In this document: in pieces, positions 17,544 through 25,891 of the stretch | Numbering within the stretch: the first letter of the stretch is position 1 | Layout of the letters: each line of letters opens with the position of its first letter | Source of the DNA: Bradyrhizobium sp. DOA9 | GTDB lineage: Bacteria > Pseudomonadota > Alphaproteobacteria > Rhizobiales > Xanthobacteraceae | DNA length: 64,000 bases | NCBI RefSeq assembly: GCF_000617845.2 | Contig: NZ_DF820425.1 | Location: 6,826,741-6,890,740 of the forward strand | Reading direction: 5' to 3' | Made by a program: the position numbers and the translations under genes | The notes under the pieces: model-generated | The model's database searches: none | The model's input: only the letters and a program-made list of their open reading frames with translations | What the model was told of the DNA's origin: nothing

Positions 17544-18575
17544 TCAAGCTTGCGTCGCGCGGACGACGTCGATGACGGCCTTGGACTCCGGCCGCGCCTT
17601 GATGAAGTTCTCGTGTTGCGGCGCGACGCGCTTCTTGAACGCTTCGCGGTCGCATTCGGCCACCGTCACGCCCTTCTCGGTCAAGGCCGCCAGCGCCTCC
17701 TTCTCGACTGCGAGGCCATGGGCACGGGTGTCGGCCGCGGCCTTCCTGGCCGCATCGAGGAAACCCTCGCGCAGCTTCGGATCCATGCGGTTGTACGTCA
17801 TGTCGCTGAAATAGATCGCGAGCGGCGAGAAATTGTGCTGGGTCAGCCCGTAGAACTTCGACGTTTCGAAGAACTTGCTGGCGAGGATCGTCGGCGGATC
17901 GTGCTCCAGGCCGTCCAGCACGCCGGCCTGCAAGGCCGTGTAGATCTCGCCGAACGCCAGCGGCGTCGCGGCGGCGCCCATCAGGCGCAGGCATTCGGTG
18001 ATGACTGGATTGGGCAGCGTCCTGATCTTGAGGCCGGCGAGATCCTCCGGCGTCTTCACCGGCTTCTTCGCCAGCACGCTGCGCGAGCCGAAATTATAGG
18101 CCCAGGCGATGATGCGGATGTTGCCGCCCTTGAGCAGCGCGTCCTCGATCGGCTTGGCAGCGCCCGCCTCGAACGCCTTGGTCTGCTGCGGGAAGCTCGA
18201 GAACAGGAAGCCGAGATCGAAGGTGCCGACCAGCGGCACCAGATTGGCCGAGATCGACGAGCCCGACACCATGAGATCGATAACGCCGAGCTTCACCGAA
18301 TTGATGACGTCGATCTCCTGACCGAGCTGGTTGTCGGGAAAGAAAGCGACCTCGACCTGCTCGCCGAGGCCGTTACCCCTGAGGTTCTTGACCAAATTGT
18401 CGTAGTAGACGCGGCCATTGGCGTATTTGGGATCGTTCGGCAACGAGGAGGAGCATTTCAGCTTCAGCGTCGCAGCTTCAGCGCGGCCGATGATGGCGGG
18501 AGAGAGCACAATGCCGGCGGTGACCGCCGCCGATGACTTGATGAACGCGCGACGGTTCACGGACACGATGGTCAT
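17544..18575 (-). CDS. TRAP transporter solute-binding protein (DctP type)
   Basis: 343 residues. The N-terminus NRRAFIKSSAAVTAGIVLSP has a twin-arginine motif (NRRAFIK) and cut site near GRAEA-A, so it is probably exported folded by Tat. The mature protein shows the DctP pattern: SSLPNDPKYANG, VEVAFFPDNQLGQEIDVINS, LAGLKIRTLPNPVITEC (containing the conserved Arg that salt-bridges a substrate carboxylate) and EIYTALQAGVLDGLE. GGGAGAA 8 nt before ATG supports the start. First gene of the TRAP/dehydrogenase operon, so the ligand is expected to be an organic acid. Confidence 0.94.
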   Translation of the reverse strand: MTIVSVNRRAFIKSSAAVTAGIVLSPAIIGRAEAATLKLKCSSSLPNDPKYANGRVYYDNLVKNLRGNGLGEQVEVAFFPDNQLGQEIDVINSVKLGVIDLMVSGSSISANLVPLVGTFDLGFLFSSFPQQTKAFEAGAAKPIEDALLKGGNIRIIAWAYNFGSRSVLAKKPVKTPEDLAGLKIRTLPNPVITECLRLMGAAATPLAFGEIYTALQAGVLDGLEHDPPTILASKFFETSKFYGLTQHNFSPLAIYFSDMTYNRMDPKLREGFLDAARKAAADTRAHGLAVEKEALAALTEKGVTVAECDREAFKKRVAPQHENFIKARPESKAVIDVVRATQA

Positions 18576-18926
18576 GGTGCGGCTTCTCCCAAATTATTCT
18601 TTTTGCAGCCGCGATCGTTGTCGCGGCGTGTTGGTTCGACTGTATGGCCAAAGCGACGACACAGGCAAGCGATGCGGCCGATGGCGTCGCGACGGCACGA
18701 GCGACAGGCGCTCTGCGGTAACCGCGACGGAATGCCTTTATTTAGCGGTGTTTTCGCGCATGCCGCGGGCAGCGACAGGTCCTGCCATGCAGGATTGAGA
18801 GGGATCGATCCAATTCAGGTATGGATCAATGCCGAACGCAGATTGATCGACTGGAACGAAATGGAATGCCGAAAGCCGCGGGATCGTGACCCCGCGGCCC
18901 GCAAGGCTTCAGCGAATGCAGTGATC
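18576..18926. promoter_or_regulatory. 351-bp intergenic region with probable promoter of the TRAP operon
   Basis: Lies upstream of dctP and downstream of the DoxX gene, both on the minus strand. GCCGCGA (18608-18614) and TCGCGGC (18621-18627) form a 7-bp inverted repeat 33 bp upstream of the dctP start and could be an operator. No regulator gene is adjacent to the operon. A GGGATCGTGACCCC-type imperfect palindrome occurs near 18880 ahead of the DoxX stop. No convincing gene is seen here. Confidence 0.4.
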
Positions 18927-19370
18927 TCAGCGCGAGTGCGCGCCGCTGAGTTGGCCGCTCGCCGCAGCGACATCACGCGAGGGACGCAGCGCATAGGCGC
19001 CGTCGCCGAGCAGGGCTTGCGCCGCGAGTGCGATCGCCCAGAAGGCGGGGAATTCCCAGCCACCCTTCGGATTGCTGAAGAAGAAGCCGGCCGCGCCGTG
19101 CACCGAGAAGATCGCGCCGAGCAGGATCGGAATGCCCGCGAGCGCCGCATAGCGGGTCCAGACGCCGAGGATCAGAGCGACGCCGCTGAGCACTTCCACG
19201 GTCATGATGAGATAGGCGAGCTCGGGCGGGAAACCGAGGCTGCCGAAGAACTTTGCTGTACCGGCGGGTGTGAACACGAACAGCTTCAGGCTGGCATGGG
19301 CGAGGAACAGCGCGCCCAGGGTCACGCGCAGCACCAGCGCGGCGTAGGGGGCGGTCCGGGAATCGATCAT
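18927..19370 (-). CDS. DoxX-family membrane protein
   Basis: 147 residues with four hydrophobic segments. Typical DoxX blocks are APYAALVLRVTLGALFLAHA, LKLFVFTPAGTAKFFGSLG, VEVLSGVALILGVWTRYAAL and a closing FPAFWAIALAAQALLGDGAY. The start is set at 19370 because AAGGAGA lies 9 nt upstream. DoxX-like proteins are small membrane proteins often tied to quinone or redox chemistry; the precise role is unknown. It is divergent from a LysR regulator with under 100 bp between them, so that regulator probably controls it. Confidence 0.9.
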   Translation of the reverse strand: MIDSRTAPYAALVLRVTLGALFLAHASLKLFVFTPAGTAKFFGSLGFPPELAYLIMTVEVLSGVALILGVWTRYAALAGIPILLGAIFSVHGAAGFFFSNPKGGWEFPAFWAIALAAQALLGDGAYALRPSRDVAAASGQLSGAHSR

Positions 19371-19467
19371 GGCGGGTCTCCTTTGCGACGCACCATGATC
19401 TATTCTCAAATCGATGATAATCTGCTATTTTCGAAATATACCTCACACCAATGGAGTGAGACGGGCT

Positions 19468-20388
19468 TTGCTCGACCGCCTGACCAGCCTGGAGGTTTTC
19501 GCGAAGGTTGCCGCGGCCGGCAGCCTCTCCGGTGCGGCCCGGGCCATGAACCTGTCGCAGACGATGGTCACCAAGCACGTCGCCTCGCTGGAGGCGCGGC
19601 TCGGCACAAAATTGTTCCACCGCACGACCCGACGGCTCTCCATCACCGAGGCTGGACGTAGCTATCTTGAATCCGCCGAACGCATTCTCGCCGACATGGA
19701 GGCTGCCGATGCCGCCATCGCGCGCGAACGCATCGAGCCGCGCGGGCTGCTGCGCGTCAACGTCCCCGTCGTGTTCGGCACGAGGCAGATTGCGCCTGCG
19801 ATCGCGGAGTTTTCGGCAGCCCATCCCGAGGTCACCGTCGAGCTCGGCCTCAACGATCGCCTCGTCGACCTCGCCGAGGAAGGCTGGGATCTTGCGATCC
19901 GCATCGGCAGCCTGCGCGACTCCAGCATGGTGGCGCGGAAGCTCGCACCGAACCGCCTCGTGGTCTGTGCCGCACCTTCCTATCTTGCCAGGCACGGGAC
20001 GCCGCGCAGCGTCGCCGACCTCGCCGGGCATAATTGCCTCGGCTACACGCTCTCGCAGCAGGCGAGCGCGGCGGAATGGCTGTTCGGCGCCGAGGGCGAG
20101 ATCCGCGTCCAGGTCAACGGCACCTTGCGGGCCAACAACGGCGATGCGTTGCGCGCGGCGACGCTTTCCGGCCTTGGCCTTGCGCGGCAGCCCACCTTCA
20201 TCATCGCCGACGATCTTCGCTCGGGCGCGCTCGTCACGCTCCCGCTCGACCAGCCGGAGATCCAGACGTCGGCGGTGCATGCGGTCTACCTGCCCGATCG
20301 CCGCCCACCGGCCAAGGTGCGCGCCTTCATCGACTTTCTCGCCGCGCGCTTTGCGCCAGTGGCTCCATGGGACCGCGGACTGCCGTGA
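19468..20388 (+). CDS. LysR-family transcriptional regulator
   Basis: About 306 residues. The winged HTH is at the N-terminus (LTSLEVFAKVAAAGSLSGAA, RAMNLSQTMVTKHVASLEAR, LGTKLFHRTTRRLSITEAG), then the linker helix and a periplasmic-binding-like effector domain (RGLLRVNVPVVFGTRQIAPA ...). This matches the DsdC/PtrR-like LysR branch that includes 'LDRLTSLEVFAKVA' starts. The first residue is taken as TTG at 19468, directly before LDRLTSL; GTG at 19456 and ATG at 19414 are in frame but would add residues within the promoter region. It is divergent from the DoxX gene, and LysR proteins usually activate the divergent neighbour. Confidence 0.9.
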   Translation: MLDRLTSLEVFAKVAAAGSLSGAARAMNLSQTMVTKHVASLEARLGTKLFHRTTRRLSITEAGRSYLESAERILADMEAADAAIARERIEPRGLLRVNVPVVFGTRQIAPAIAEFSAAHPEVTVELGLNDRLVDLAEEGWDLAIRIGSLRDSSMVARKLAPNRLVVCAAPSYLARHGTPRSVADLAGHNCLGYTLSQQASAAEWLFGAEGEIRVQVNGTLRANNGDALRAATLSGLGLARQPTFIIADDLRSGALVTLPLDQPEIQTSAVHAVYLPDRRPPAKVRAFIDFLAARFAPVAPWDRGLP

Positions 20389-20532
20389 CTGGGCACGGCT
20401 GGACGCGCCAGCTCCGGCAGAGCCACTGCCCGATTTTGTCGCACGCCCAACGTGAGCCAGCGCACAGACAGTGTCATGGCACAGACCTAGAAAAAGTGAC
20501 ATCATCGTGCGCATTGCCGTGGAGGTGACATC

Positions 20533-22014
20533 ATGCGCCGTCCAGTCTTTTCGAATTTGCTTCTTGCGTCCGGTCTTCTCGCGCTCACCCAATTGATGAC
20601 GCCGACGGAGGCGGCCGCCGAAGCGCGGCTTGCGCTGGTGATCGGCCAATCGGCCTATCGCACCGTGCCGGAGCTGCCCAACGCCGCCAACGACGCCAAG
20701 GGCATGACGGAGCTGCTCGGCAGTGCCGGCTTCACCGTCACCACGGCGGCCAATCTGGCGCAGACCGAGATGCGCGCGGCGATCTCCGACTTCGCCGGCA
20801 AGGTCAGTGCCAGCGGTGCCGACACCGTCGCGCTGGTGTTCTATGCCGGCCACGGCCTGCAGATCGACGGCGAGAACTATCTGGTGCCCGTCGATCTCGA
20901 CCCCAAGCGCGAGGCCGACATCCCGCTGCAGGGCGTGCGGCTGAACGACATGCTCAACACGCTCGGCGCGCTGCCGACGCGGGCGCGCATCTTCATGCTC
21001 GATGCCTGCCGCAACAACCCGTTCCCCGCGCTCAGCGGCGCCGGCCACGGCCTTGCGATCGTCGACACCAAGGCCGGCGCGCCCGGCTCCTTCATCTCCT
21101 ATTCGACCTCGCCCGGCGCCGAGGCCGAGGACGGCAGCGGCATCGACAGTCCCTACACCACGGCTGCGCTGACCATTGCCAAGCAGCCGAACCTGCCGAT
21201 CGAGGAAGTGTTCAAGCGCATCCGCGTCGCCGTGGCGCAATCGACCGACGGGCGGCAGATCCCCTGGGAAAGCTCCTCGCTGACCACCGATTTCAGGTTC
21301 TTCGGCGAGAGCAGCGGCAACACGCCCGCGCTTCCCGGCGCGAACGCGATGGCGCTCGCCGGGGGGACGCGCAGCGTCGAAGACTGGCGCAAGACGTTGC
21401 AGGGCAAGCCGGCCATGGTCGCCTATGAGCTCGTGATCACCGAGGACACGGTGGAGGCGTACCAGGCCTATATCGAGCTGTACGCCCAGGACACCCGCAC
21501 CCCGCGCCTTCGCACGGTGCTGGAGCGGCGTCGCCAGATGCTGGCGTGGGAGCGTGCCACCGCCATCAACACCCGCGCCTCGTTCGAAGCCTATCTGGCG
21601 AACTGGGACAACAGCGATCTCGCGGCAACCGCGCGCCGGCTGCTGCTGCGCGTGCAGAACCGCAACTACGCCGTGCCCGTCGCCGCCGCAACGACGCCCG
21701 TCGCGGTCGCGATGGCGCCGACCTGCCCGTGTTCGACGCCCGCGACGCCGGCAACGCCGGTCAACCCGTCGGTCCCGCCCGTGATCAAGAAGCGCGTCGA
21801 CGAGACCCCGCCGAAGCGCAAGGTGGTCGAGACGCCGCCCAAGCGACGGCCGCCGTCCGAGCAAGTGGTCTACGAGCGTGCGCCGCCGCCGGATCGCGGC
21901 CCGCCGCCGGAGGCCGTGATGCAAGGCATCGGCATCGGCGTAGGGATCGGCCTCGGCATGGGAATGGGTGGCCGCGGCGGCGACCATAACAGCGGTGGCT
22001 ACCGCAGATATTGA
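20533..22014 (+). CDS. exported caspase-family (C14) protein
   Basis: 493 residues. Signal peptide about 1-28 (cut near TEAAA-EA). The p20-like caspase domain spans about 30-260: ARLALVIGQSAYRTVPELPN, then the catalytic His107 in FYAGHG and Cys159 in MLDACRNNP. Both residues of the dyad are present, so peptidase activity is plausible. A helical region (about 280-380) precedes a Pro-rich segment with PPKRKVVETPPKRRPP, and the protein ends in an alternating Gly-Ile/Met stretch (GIGIGVGIGLGMGMGG). GGAGGTGACATC precedes the ATG. Rhizobial caspase-like proteins of this kind are common but their targets are unknown. It is flanked by a LysR gene upstream on the same strand (144-bp gap). Confidence 0.92.
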   Translation: MRRPVFSNLLLASGLLALTQLMTPTEAAAEARLALVIGQSAYRTVPELPNAANDAKGMTELLGSAGFTVTTAANLAQTEMRAAISDFAGKVSASGADTVALVFYAGHGLQIDGENYLVPVDLDPKREADIPLQGVRLNDMLNTLGALPTRARIFMLDACRNNPFPALSGAGHGLAIVDTKAGAPGSFISYSTSPGAEAEDGSGIDSPYTTAALTIAKQPNLPIEEVFKRIRVAVAQSTDGRQIPWESSSLTTDFRFFGESSGNTPALPGANAMALAGGTRSVEDWRKTLQGKPAMVAYELVITEDTVEAYQAYIELYAQDTRTPRLRTVLERRRQMLAWERATAINTRASFEAYLANWDNSDLAATARRLLLRVQNRNYAVPVAAATTPVAVAMAPTCPCSTPATPATPVNPSVPPVIKKRVDETPPKRKVVETPPKRRPPSEQVVYERAPPPDRGPPPEAVMQGIGIGVGIGLGMGMGGRGGDHNSGGYRRY

Positions 22015-22035
22015 GCCGGTCCGGCACACGCAGCA

Positions 22036-22064
22036 TTCGGCTCGCGCCCATCGCGCGAGCCGAA
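22036..22064. terminator. hairpin between convergent genes
   Basis: TTCGGCTCGCGC (22036-22047) and GCGCGAGCCGAA (22053-22064) form a perfect 12-bp stem with a 5-nt loop. It lies 22 bp after the caspase-like gene's stop and directly against the stop of the convergent gene. It probably ends transcription in both directions. No clear T-run is present. Confidence 0.7.
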
Positions 22065-22065
22065 C

Positions 22066-22425
22066 TCATTGCGACAGCACCGGGTAGTCCTGGAGCACGG
22101 CTTCTCGAATCCAGCCTGCCTGGATTGCACGCGACAGGATCTGCGCCGTCTTGATGTCCTCGGCCTTCATGCAGAGATCGACGATGCGGCGCACGGCGTC
22201 GTCGCGCATCAGATCGTCGGAGATCTTCATCGCGATCTCCATGGCAGTGCGGGCTGCGCGCTCATAACGCTCGCGCGTCGGCGCCGAAGCGTCGGCGGCT
22301 TCGGCGATCGCCCGCGCAGCCTGGCAGATGTTGCGAATCCGGTCGGCGGCTTCGATGTCGCCGAGCGGCGCCCCGATCGGCTCGTCCCAGATGTCTGCCG
22401 GCTTTCGCCTCGCGAACCAGTTCAT
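22066..22425 (-). CDS. hypothetical alpha-helical protein
   Basis: 119 residues from ATG at 22425 (NWFARRKPADIWDEPIGAPL). TTG at 22437 is in frame and would add four residues; GGTGGAG sits between them. The rest is a run of amphipathic helices (ADRIRNICQAARAIAEAADA, YERAARTAMEIAMKISDDLM, DAVRRIVDLCMKAEDIKTAQ) with a helical-repeat feel. There is no signal peptide or membrane segment. Convergent with the caspase-like gene. The LTXXQ protein gene starts over 1.3 kb upstream on the same strand and ends 35 bp before this one, so the two may be cotranscribed. I do not recognise the family. Confidence 0.75.
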   Translation of the reverse strand: MNWFARRKPADIWDEPIGAPLGDIEAADRIRNICQAARAIAEAADASAPTRERYERAARTAMEIAMKISDDLMRDDAVRRIVDLCMKAEDIKTAQILSRAIQAGWIREAVLQDYPVLSQ

Positions 22426-22460
22426 TTGCTCCACCAATGGTCTTCGATTGCTCGCGCCGT

Positions 22461-23750
22461 TCAGGACATCCGGCGCGGGCCGATCGCCTCGAACTGCGCC
22501 TTCTGCTCGTCGTTCAGCGTGGCGTAGAAATCCTCGAGCGCCGCCCGCACCGACTTGATCCCGTCCAGCATCGTTTCGAGGCGCTTGCGGATCGCGGCCA
22601 TGCGGGCCGGCGGCGTCATCACCTCATTGGGCTCGCAGGACGCCTTGAGCGAAGCGCTGACTTTGGCGCTGGTGTCCTGGAGCACCTGGAGCGCCGCGCG
22701 CTGGGTGTCGTTGGGTCGAAGTCTGTCCTCGATCGTGGCGCCGGGCCACTCGAACGCGGCGGACGGGCTGCAAGTCTGCACCGAGGATCCGCCCGCATTG
22801 TTCGATGCCGCGGCCCGACGCTGATCGTCGGCAAGCGCGTTGAAGCGCGCCTTCTGCTCGTCGTTGAGCGAACCATAGAACGTCTCGAGCGTCGGCTGGA
22901 CCAGGTCGACGGCCTTCTGCATCGCCTCGACACGCTGCTGCATGGCGGCGAGCCGGCCGGGCGCCGTCGCTGCGGCCTGCGTCGGACAGGAGGTGCGGAT
23001 CAGGGCTGCCGCGTCGACCGAGGCGTTGCCGAGCGCATCGAGAGCGGCGCCTTGTGCATCCGTCGGCTGCACCGCGGCTGCGATCTGATCGATCGGCAGG
23101 CTGACGATGGCGCGGCGGTCGCTGCCGCAAAGCTGATCGAGCGGCGCGCTGCGCGCCCGCCGCCGTCCTTGCGGCTGCTGCGGCACATAGGCCGACAGGC
23201 GATCATAGCCGTAGGGGCCGAAAATGCCGGCATAGATGTCCGGATAGCCGTAGCCCCAGAAGCCGAGCCCGTCGCCCCAGATCGTGTAATCGTAGAGGTC
23301 GTTGTAGGCGAACGGCCAGAACAGCGGCCCGACCCAGCCATAGCCGCCACCCGGGTGTTGCCACCATCCGCTGCTTGCACCGCTCCAGCCGGCGAGCGCG
23401 GCCGCCGCGGCGATCTGCGCGCGGGCGGCCGGATTGCTGATCAGCCGGCCGTTGCGGAATGCGCCGGCGTTCCAGGCGTTGCGGAAGTTCGCCGGCCGTA
23501 TCGCGGCATTGCGGATCTGACCGAAATTGGGGCCGCCGCGCCGGGCAGCGGTGGTGAACCGGATGGCGCGATGATGCCCGCCATGCGCATGCCCGCCGCC
23601 GTGTCCACGGACATGGCCGCCGTGACCGCCGCCGCGCCCGCCGCCATGCCCACCTCCATGGCCACCTCCATGTCCGCCCTTCGCCACCGCCGCACCCGCC
23701 AGCATGCAGGCAAAGGCGATTGCGGCAATTCCAACGACCGGTCGCACCAT
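22461..23750 (-). CDS. exported LTXXQ/Spy-like protein with Gly/His-rich N-terminus
   Basis: 429 residues. Start at 23750 after GGGAGGGTGCG. Signal peptide (VRPVVGIAAIAFACMLAGAA), then a Gly/His-rich stretch at about 24-60 with repeated HGGG units. A Trp/Tyr/Gly-rich middle part follows (GWWQHPGGGYGWVGPLFWPF ...). The C-terminal half holds two helical repeats, each ending in the LTXXQ-like motif LNDEQKARF or LNDEQKAQF, preceded by RLAAMQQRVEAMQKAVD and RMAAIRKRLETMLDGIK. This is the Spy/CpxP signature of periplasmic chaperones and stress or metal responders. The His-rich stretch suggests metal binding, by inference. Cysteines are few. Confidence 0.88.
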   Translation of the reverse strand: MVRPVVGIAAIAFACMLAGAAVAKGGHGGGHGGGHGGGRGGGHGGHVRGHGGGHAHGGHHRAIRFTTAARRGGPNFGQIRNAAIRPANFRNAWNAGAFRNGRLISNPAARAQIAAAAALAGWSGASSGWWQHPGGGYGWVGPLFWPFAYNDLYDYTIWGDGLGFWGYGYPDIYAGIFGPYGYDRLSAYVPQQPQGRRRARSAPLDQLCGSDRRAIVSLPIDQIAAAVQPTDAQGAALDALGNASVDAAALIRTSCPTQAAATAPGRLAAMQQRVEAMQKAVDLVQPTLETFYGSLNDEQKARFNALADDQRRAAASNNAGGSSVQTCSPSAAFEWPGATIEDRLRPNDTQRAALQVLQDTSAKVSASLKASCEPNEVMTPPARMAAIRKRLETMLDGIKSVRAALEDFYATLNDEQKAQFEAIGPRRMS

Positions 23751-23850
23751 CGCACCCTCCCGCGCGCAGCCCTGCCATTGAGGCATCGGAACTTGGCGGG
23801 AATTGGAACCGACAGGATTGCCGAAAGTTCCCAATTCGGAGCGCGCGGCC

Positions 23851-25275
23851 TTACGCCTCCGGCACGATCTTGCCGGGATTGAAGATGTTGAGCGGGTCGA
23901 GCGCCTGCTTCAGCGCGCGCATCGCATCGAGCGCCTCGGGGCCGAGCTCGGCCTCGAGATATTTCTGCTTGCCCTGGCCGATGCCGTGCTCGCCGGTGCA
24001 GGTGCCGTCCATCGCCTGCGCGCGCTCGACCAAGCGGTGCATGAACTCCTCGCCGCGCGCCATCTCGTCGGCGTCGTTGGTGTCGCACACCAGCGAGCAG
24101 TGGAAATTGCCGTCGCCGACATGGCCGACGATCGGCGACAGCAGATTGAGACGCTTGAGATCCTCCTCGGTCTCGCCGACGCAGTCGGCGAGCCGCGAGA
24201 TCGGCACGCAGACGTCGGTCGCGACCACGCCGATGCTGTCGCCGGGCCGCAGCGCCTTCACCGACCAATAGGCGTCGTGCCGCGCCTGCCACAGCTTGGT
24301 GCGGTCCTCCGGCTTGGTGGTCCAGGAGAAATCGCCGCCACCGCACTCTTTTGCGATCTCGCCAAAGGCCTTGGACTGCTCGGCGACCTCGATCTCGCTG
24401 CCGTGGAATTCCATCAGAAGCAGCGGCGTCTCCGGCAGCGTCAGCTTGGAATAGGCGTTGCAGGCCTTCACCTGCGCGGCATTGAGCAGCTCGATGCGCG
24501 CCACGGGAATGCCGGTCTGGATCGCCAGGATCACGGCCTGACAGGCGCCGTGGACGGTCTCGAACGACACCGCGCCGGCCGCGATCGTCTCGGGGATGCC
24601 ACGCAGGCGGATGGTCAATTCCGAGATGATGCCGAGCGTGCCTTCGGCGCCGACGAACAGATGCGTGAGGTCGTAGCCCGCCGACGATTTCTTGGCGCGC
24701 GTGCCCGTGGTGATGATCTCGCCGTCGCCGCGCACCACTTTCAGCGCCAGCACGCTGTCGCGCATGGTGCCGTAGCGCACCGCATTGGTGCCGGAAGCGC
24801 GGGTCGAGGCCATGCCGCCGAGCGAGGCATCCGCGCCGGGATCGATCGGGAAGAACAGGCCCTGGTCGCGCAGATGCTCGTTCAGCGCCTTGCGGGTGAC
24901 GCCGGGCTGGATCACGCAGTCGAGGTCCTCGGCATGCACCGCGAGCACCTTGTTCATGTCGCGCAGGTCGATCGAGATACCGCCGGCGGGCGCATTGACC
25001 TGGCCCTCCAGCGAGGTGCCGGTGCCGAAGGCAATGACGGGGACGCGATGTTTCGCGCAGATCCGCACCACGTCCTGGATGTCGGCGGTCTCCTGCGCCA
25101 TCACCACGCCGTCCGGCGGCTGGTTGGGAAGCCAGGTGGTGGTATGGCCGTGCTGCTCGCGCACCGCCTGCGAGGTGATGAGGCGGTTGCCGAAGCGTGC
25201 GGCAAGCTGCTCCAGCGCGCTTGCGAGGGCTTTCGGCTCCGGCCGCGGCGGATTATTGGTGATGGTGGTGCCCAC
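23851..25275 (-). CDS. FAD-linked oxidase, D-lactate/glycolate dehydrogenase (GlcD-like)
   Basis: About 474 residues. FAD-binding (PCMH) half: PDGVVMAQETADIQDVVRIC, VIAFGTGTSLEGQVNAPAGG, then DPGADASLGGMASTRASGTN and YGTMRDSVLALKVV. C-terminal FAD-oxidase half: VGHVGDGNFHC with its conserved His, and the closing CTGEHGIGQGKQKYL and LDPLNIFNPGKIVP. The family oxidises D-lactate, glycolate or similar 2-hydroxyacids to the quinone or cytochrome pool. No glcE/glcF neighbours, so it is more like the single-subunit D-lactate dehydrogenase (cytochrome). GGGAGGA lies 6-7 nt before GTG at 25275 but only 1 nt before ATG at 25281; I prefer the GTG. Confidence 0.92.
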   Translation of the reverse strand: MGTTITNNPPRPEPKALASALEQLAARFGNRLITSQAVREQHGHTTTWLPNQPPDGVVMAQETADIQDVVRICAKHRVPVIAFGTGTSLEGQVNAPAGGISIDLRDMNKVLAVHAEDLDCVIQPGVTRKALNEHLRDQGLFFPIDPGADASLGGMASTRASGTNAVRYGTMRDSVLALKVVRGDGEIITTGTRAKKSSAGYDLTHLFVGAEGTLGIISELTIRLRGIPETIAAGAVSFETVHGACQAVILAIQTGIPVARIELLNAAQVKACNAYSKLTLPETPLLLMEFHGSEIEVAEQSKAFGEIAKECGGGDFSWTTKPEDRTKLWQARHDAYWSVKALRPGDSIGVVATDVCVPISRLADCVGETEEDLKRLNLLSPIVGHVGDGNFHCSLVCDTNDADEMARGEEFMHRLVERAQAMDGTCTGEHGIGQGKQKYLEAELGPEALDAMRALKQALDPLNIFNPGKIVPEA

Positions 25276-25361
25276 GGACATTCCTCCCGACAGAAGAACC
25301 GTGGCAAAGGACATTAAACCGGTCAAGTCAAGCGACCGGACGCATAGCTTGGGAAGGACAC

Positions 25362-25868
25362 ATGCCGGAGACCGCCGCCACAGCGCCCGATGCGGAGCCG
25401 TTCCGCTCCTCGATCATGCAGATCGAGCCGCAATGGATCGACTATAACGGCCATCTCAACATGGCCTATTACAACGTGATGTTCGACCGGGCGATCGACG
25501 AGTTCTGGCTCGAGCTCGGGATTGGCCCGGTCTACAAGAAAGAGCGCCACGGCTCGACCTTCACCGCCGAGTGCCACGTCCGGTATCTGCGCGAGATCCA
25601 TCTCGGCGATCCCGTGCAGATCCTGGTGTGGCTGCTGGACGCCGACGACAAGCGGCTGCACACATTCGAGGAGATGCGGCACGGCACCGAGGGCTGGCTG
25701 TCGGCGACGTCCGAGAACATGTCGCTGCACATGGACATGAAGGCGCGGCGCGTCGCGCCGTTTGCGCCTGATATCCAGCAGCGCATTGCCGGCGTCGCCA
25801 AGTCCCACAGCGCCTTGACGCGGCCCGAGGGCATCGGCCGGAGCGTGGCGATGCCCTCGAAGAAATAG
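25362..25868 (+). CDS. hotdog-fold acyl-CoA thioesterase family protein
   Basis: 168 residues. The thioesterase signature is clear: PQWIDYNGHLNMAYYNVMFD (about 24-43), with the catalytic Asp in the 'D-NGH-N--YY' pattern. TFTAECHVRYLREIHLGDPV and LHTFEEMRHGTEGWLSATSE follow, as in 4-hydroxybenzoyl-CoA/betainyl-CoA thioesterase-like proteins. It would hydrolyse an acyl-CoA in the cytoplasm; substrate unknown. AAGGA lies 4 nt before the ATG. Divergent from the GlcD-like gene with an 86-bp gap, so the two may share a control region. Confidence 0.9.
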   Translation: MPETAATAPDAEPFRSSIMQIEPQWIDYNGHLNMAYYNVMFDRAIDEFWLELGIGPVYKKERHGSTFTAECHVRYLREIHLGDPVQILVWLLDADDKRLHTFEEMRHGTEGWLSATSENMSLHMDMKARRVAPFAPDIQQRIAGVAKSHSALTRPEGIGRSVAMPSKK

Positions 25869-25891
25869 CAGTCCGGATGCGGCGGACGCTT

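Noticed and set aside
18973..22029. 1018-codon minus-strand frame across the DoxX, LysR and caspase-like genes
   Set aside because: It crosses three real genes, and only stop-codon scarcity keeps it open. No signal of translation start or domain.
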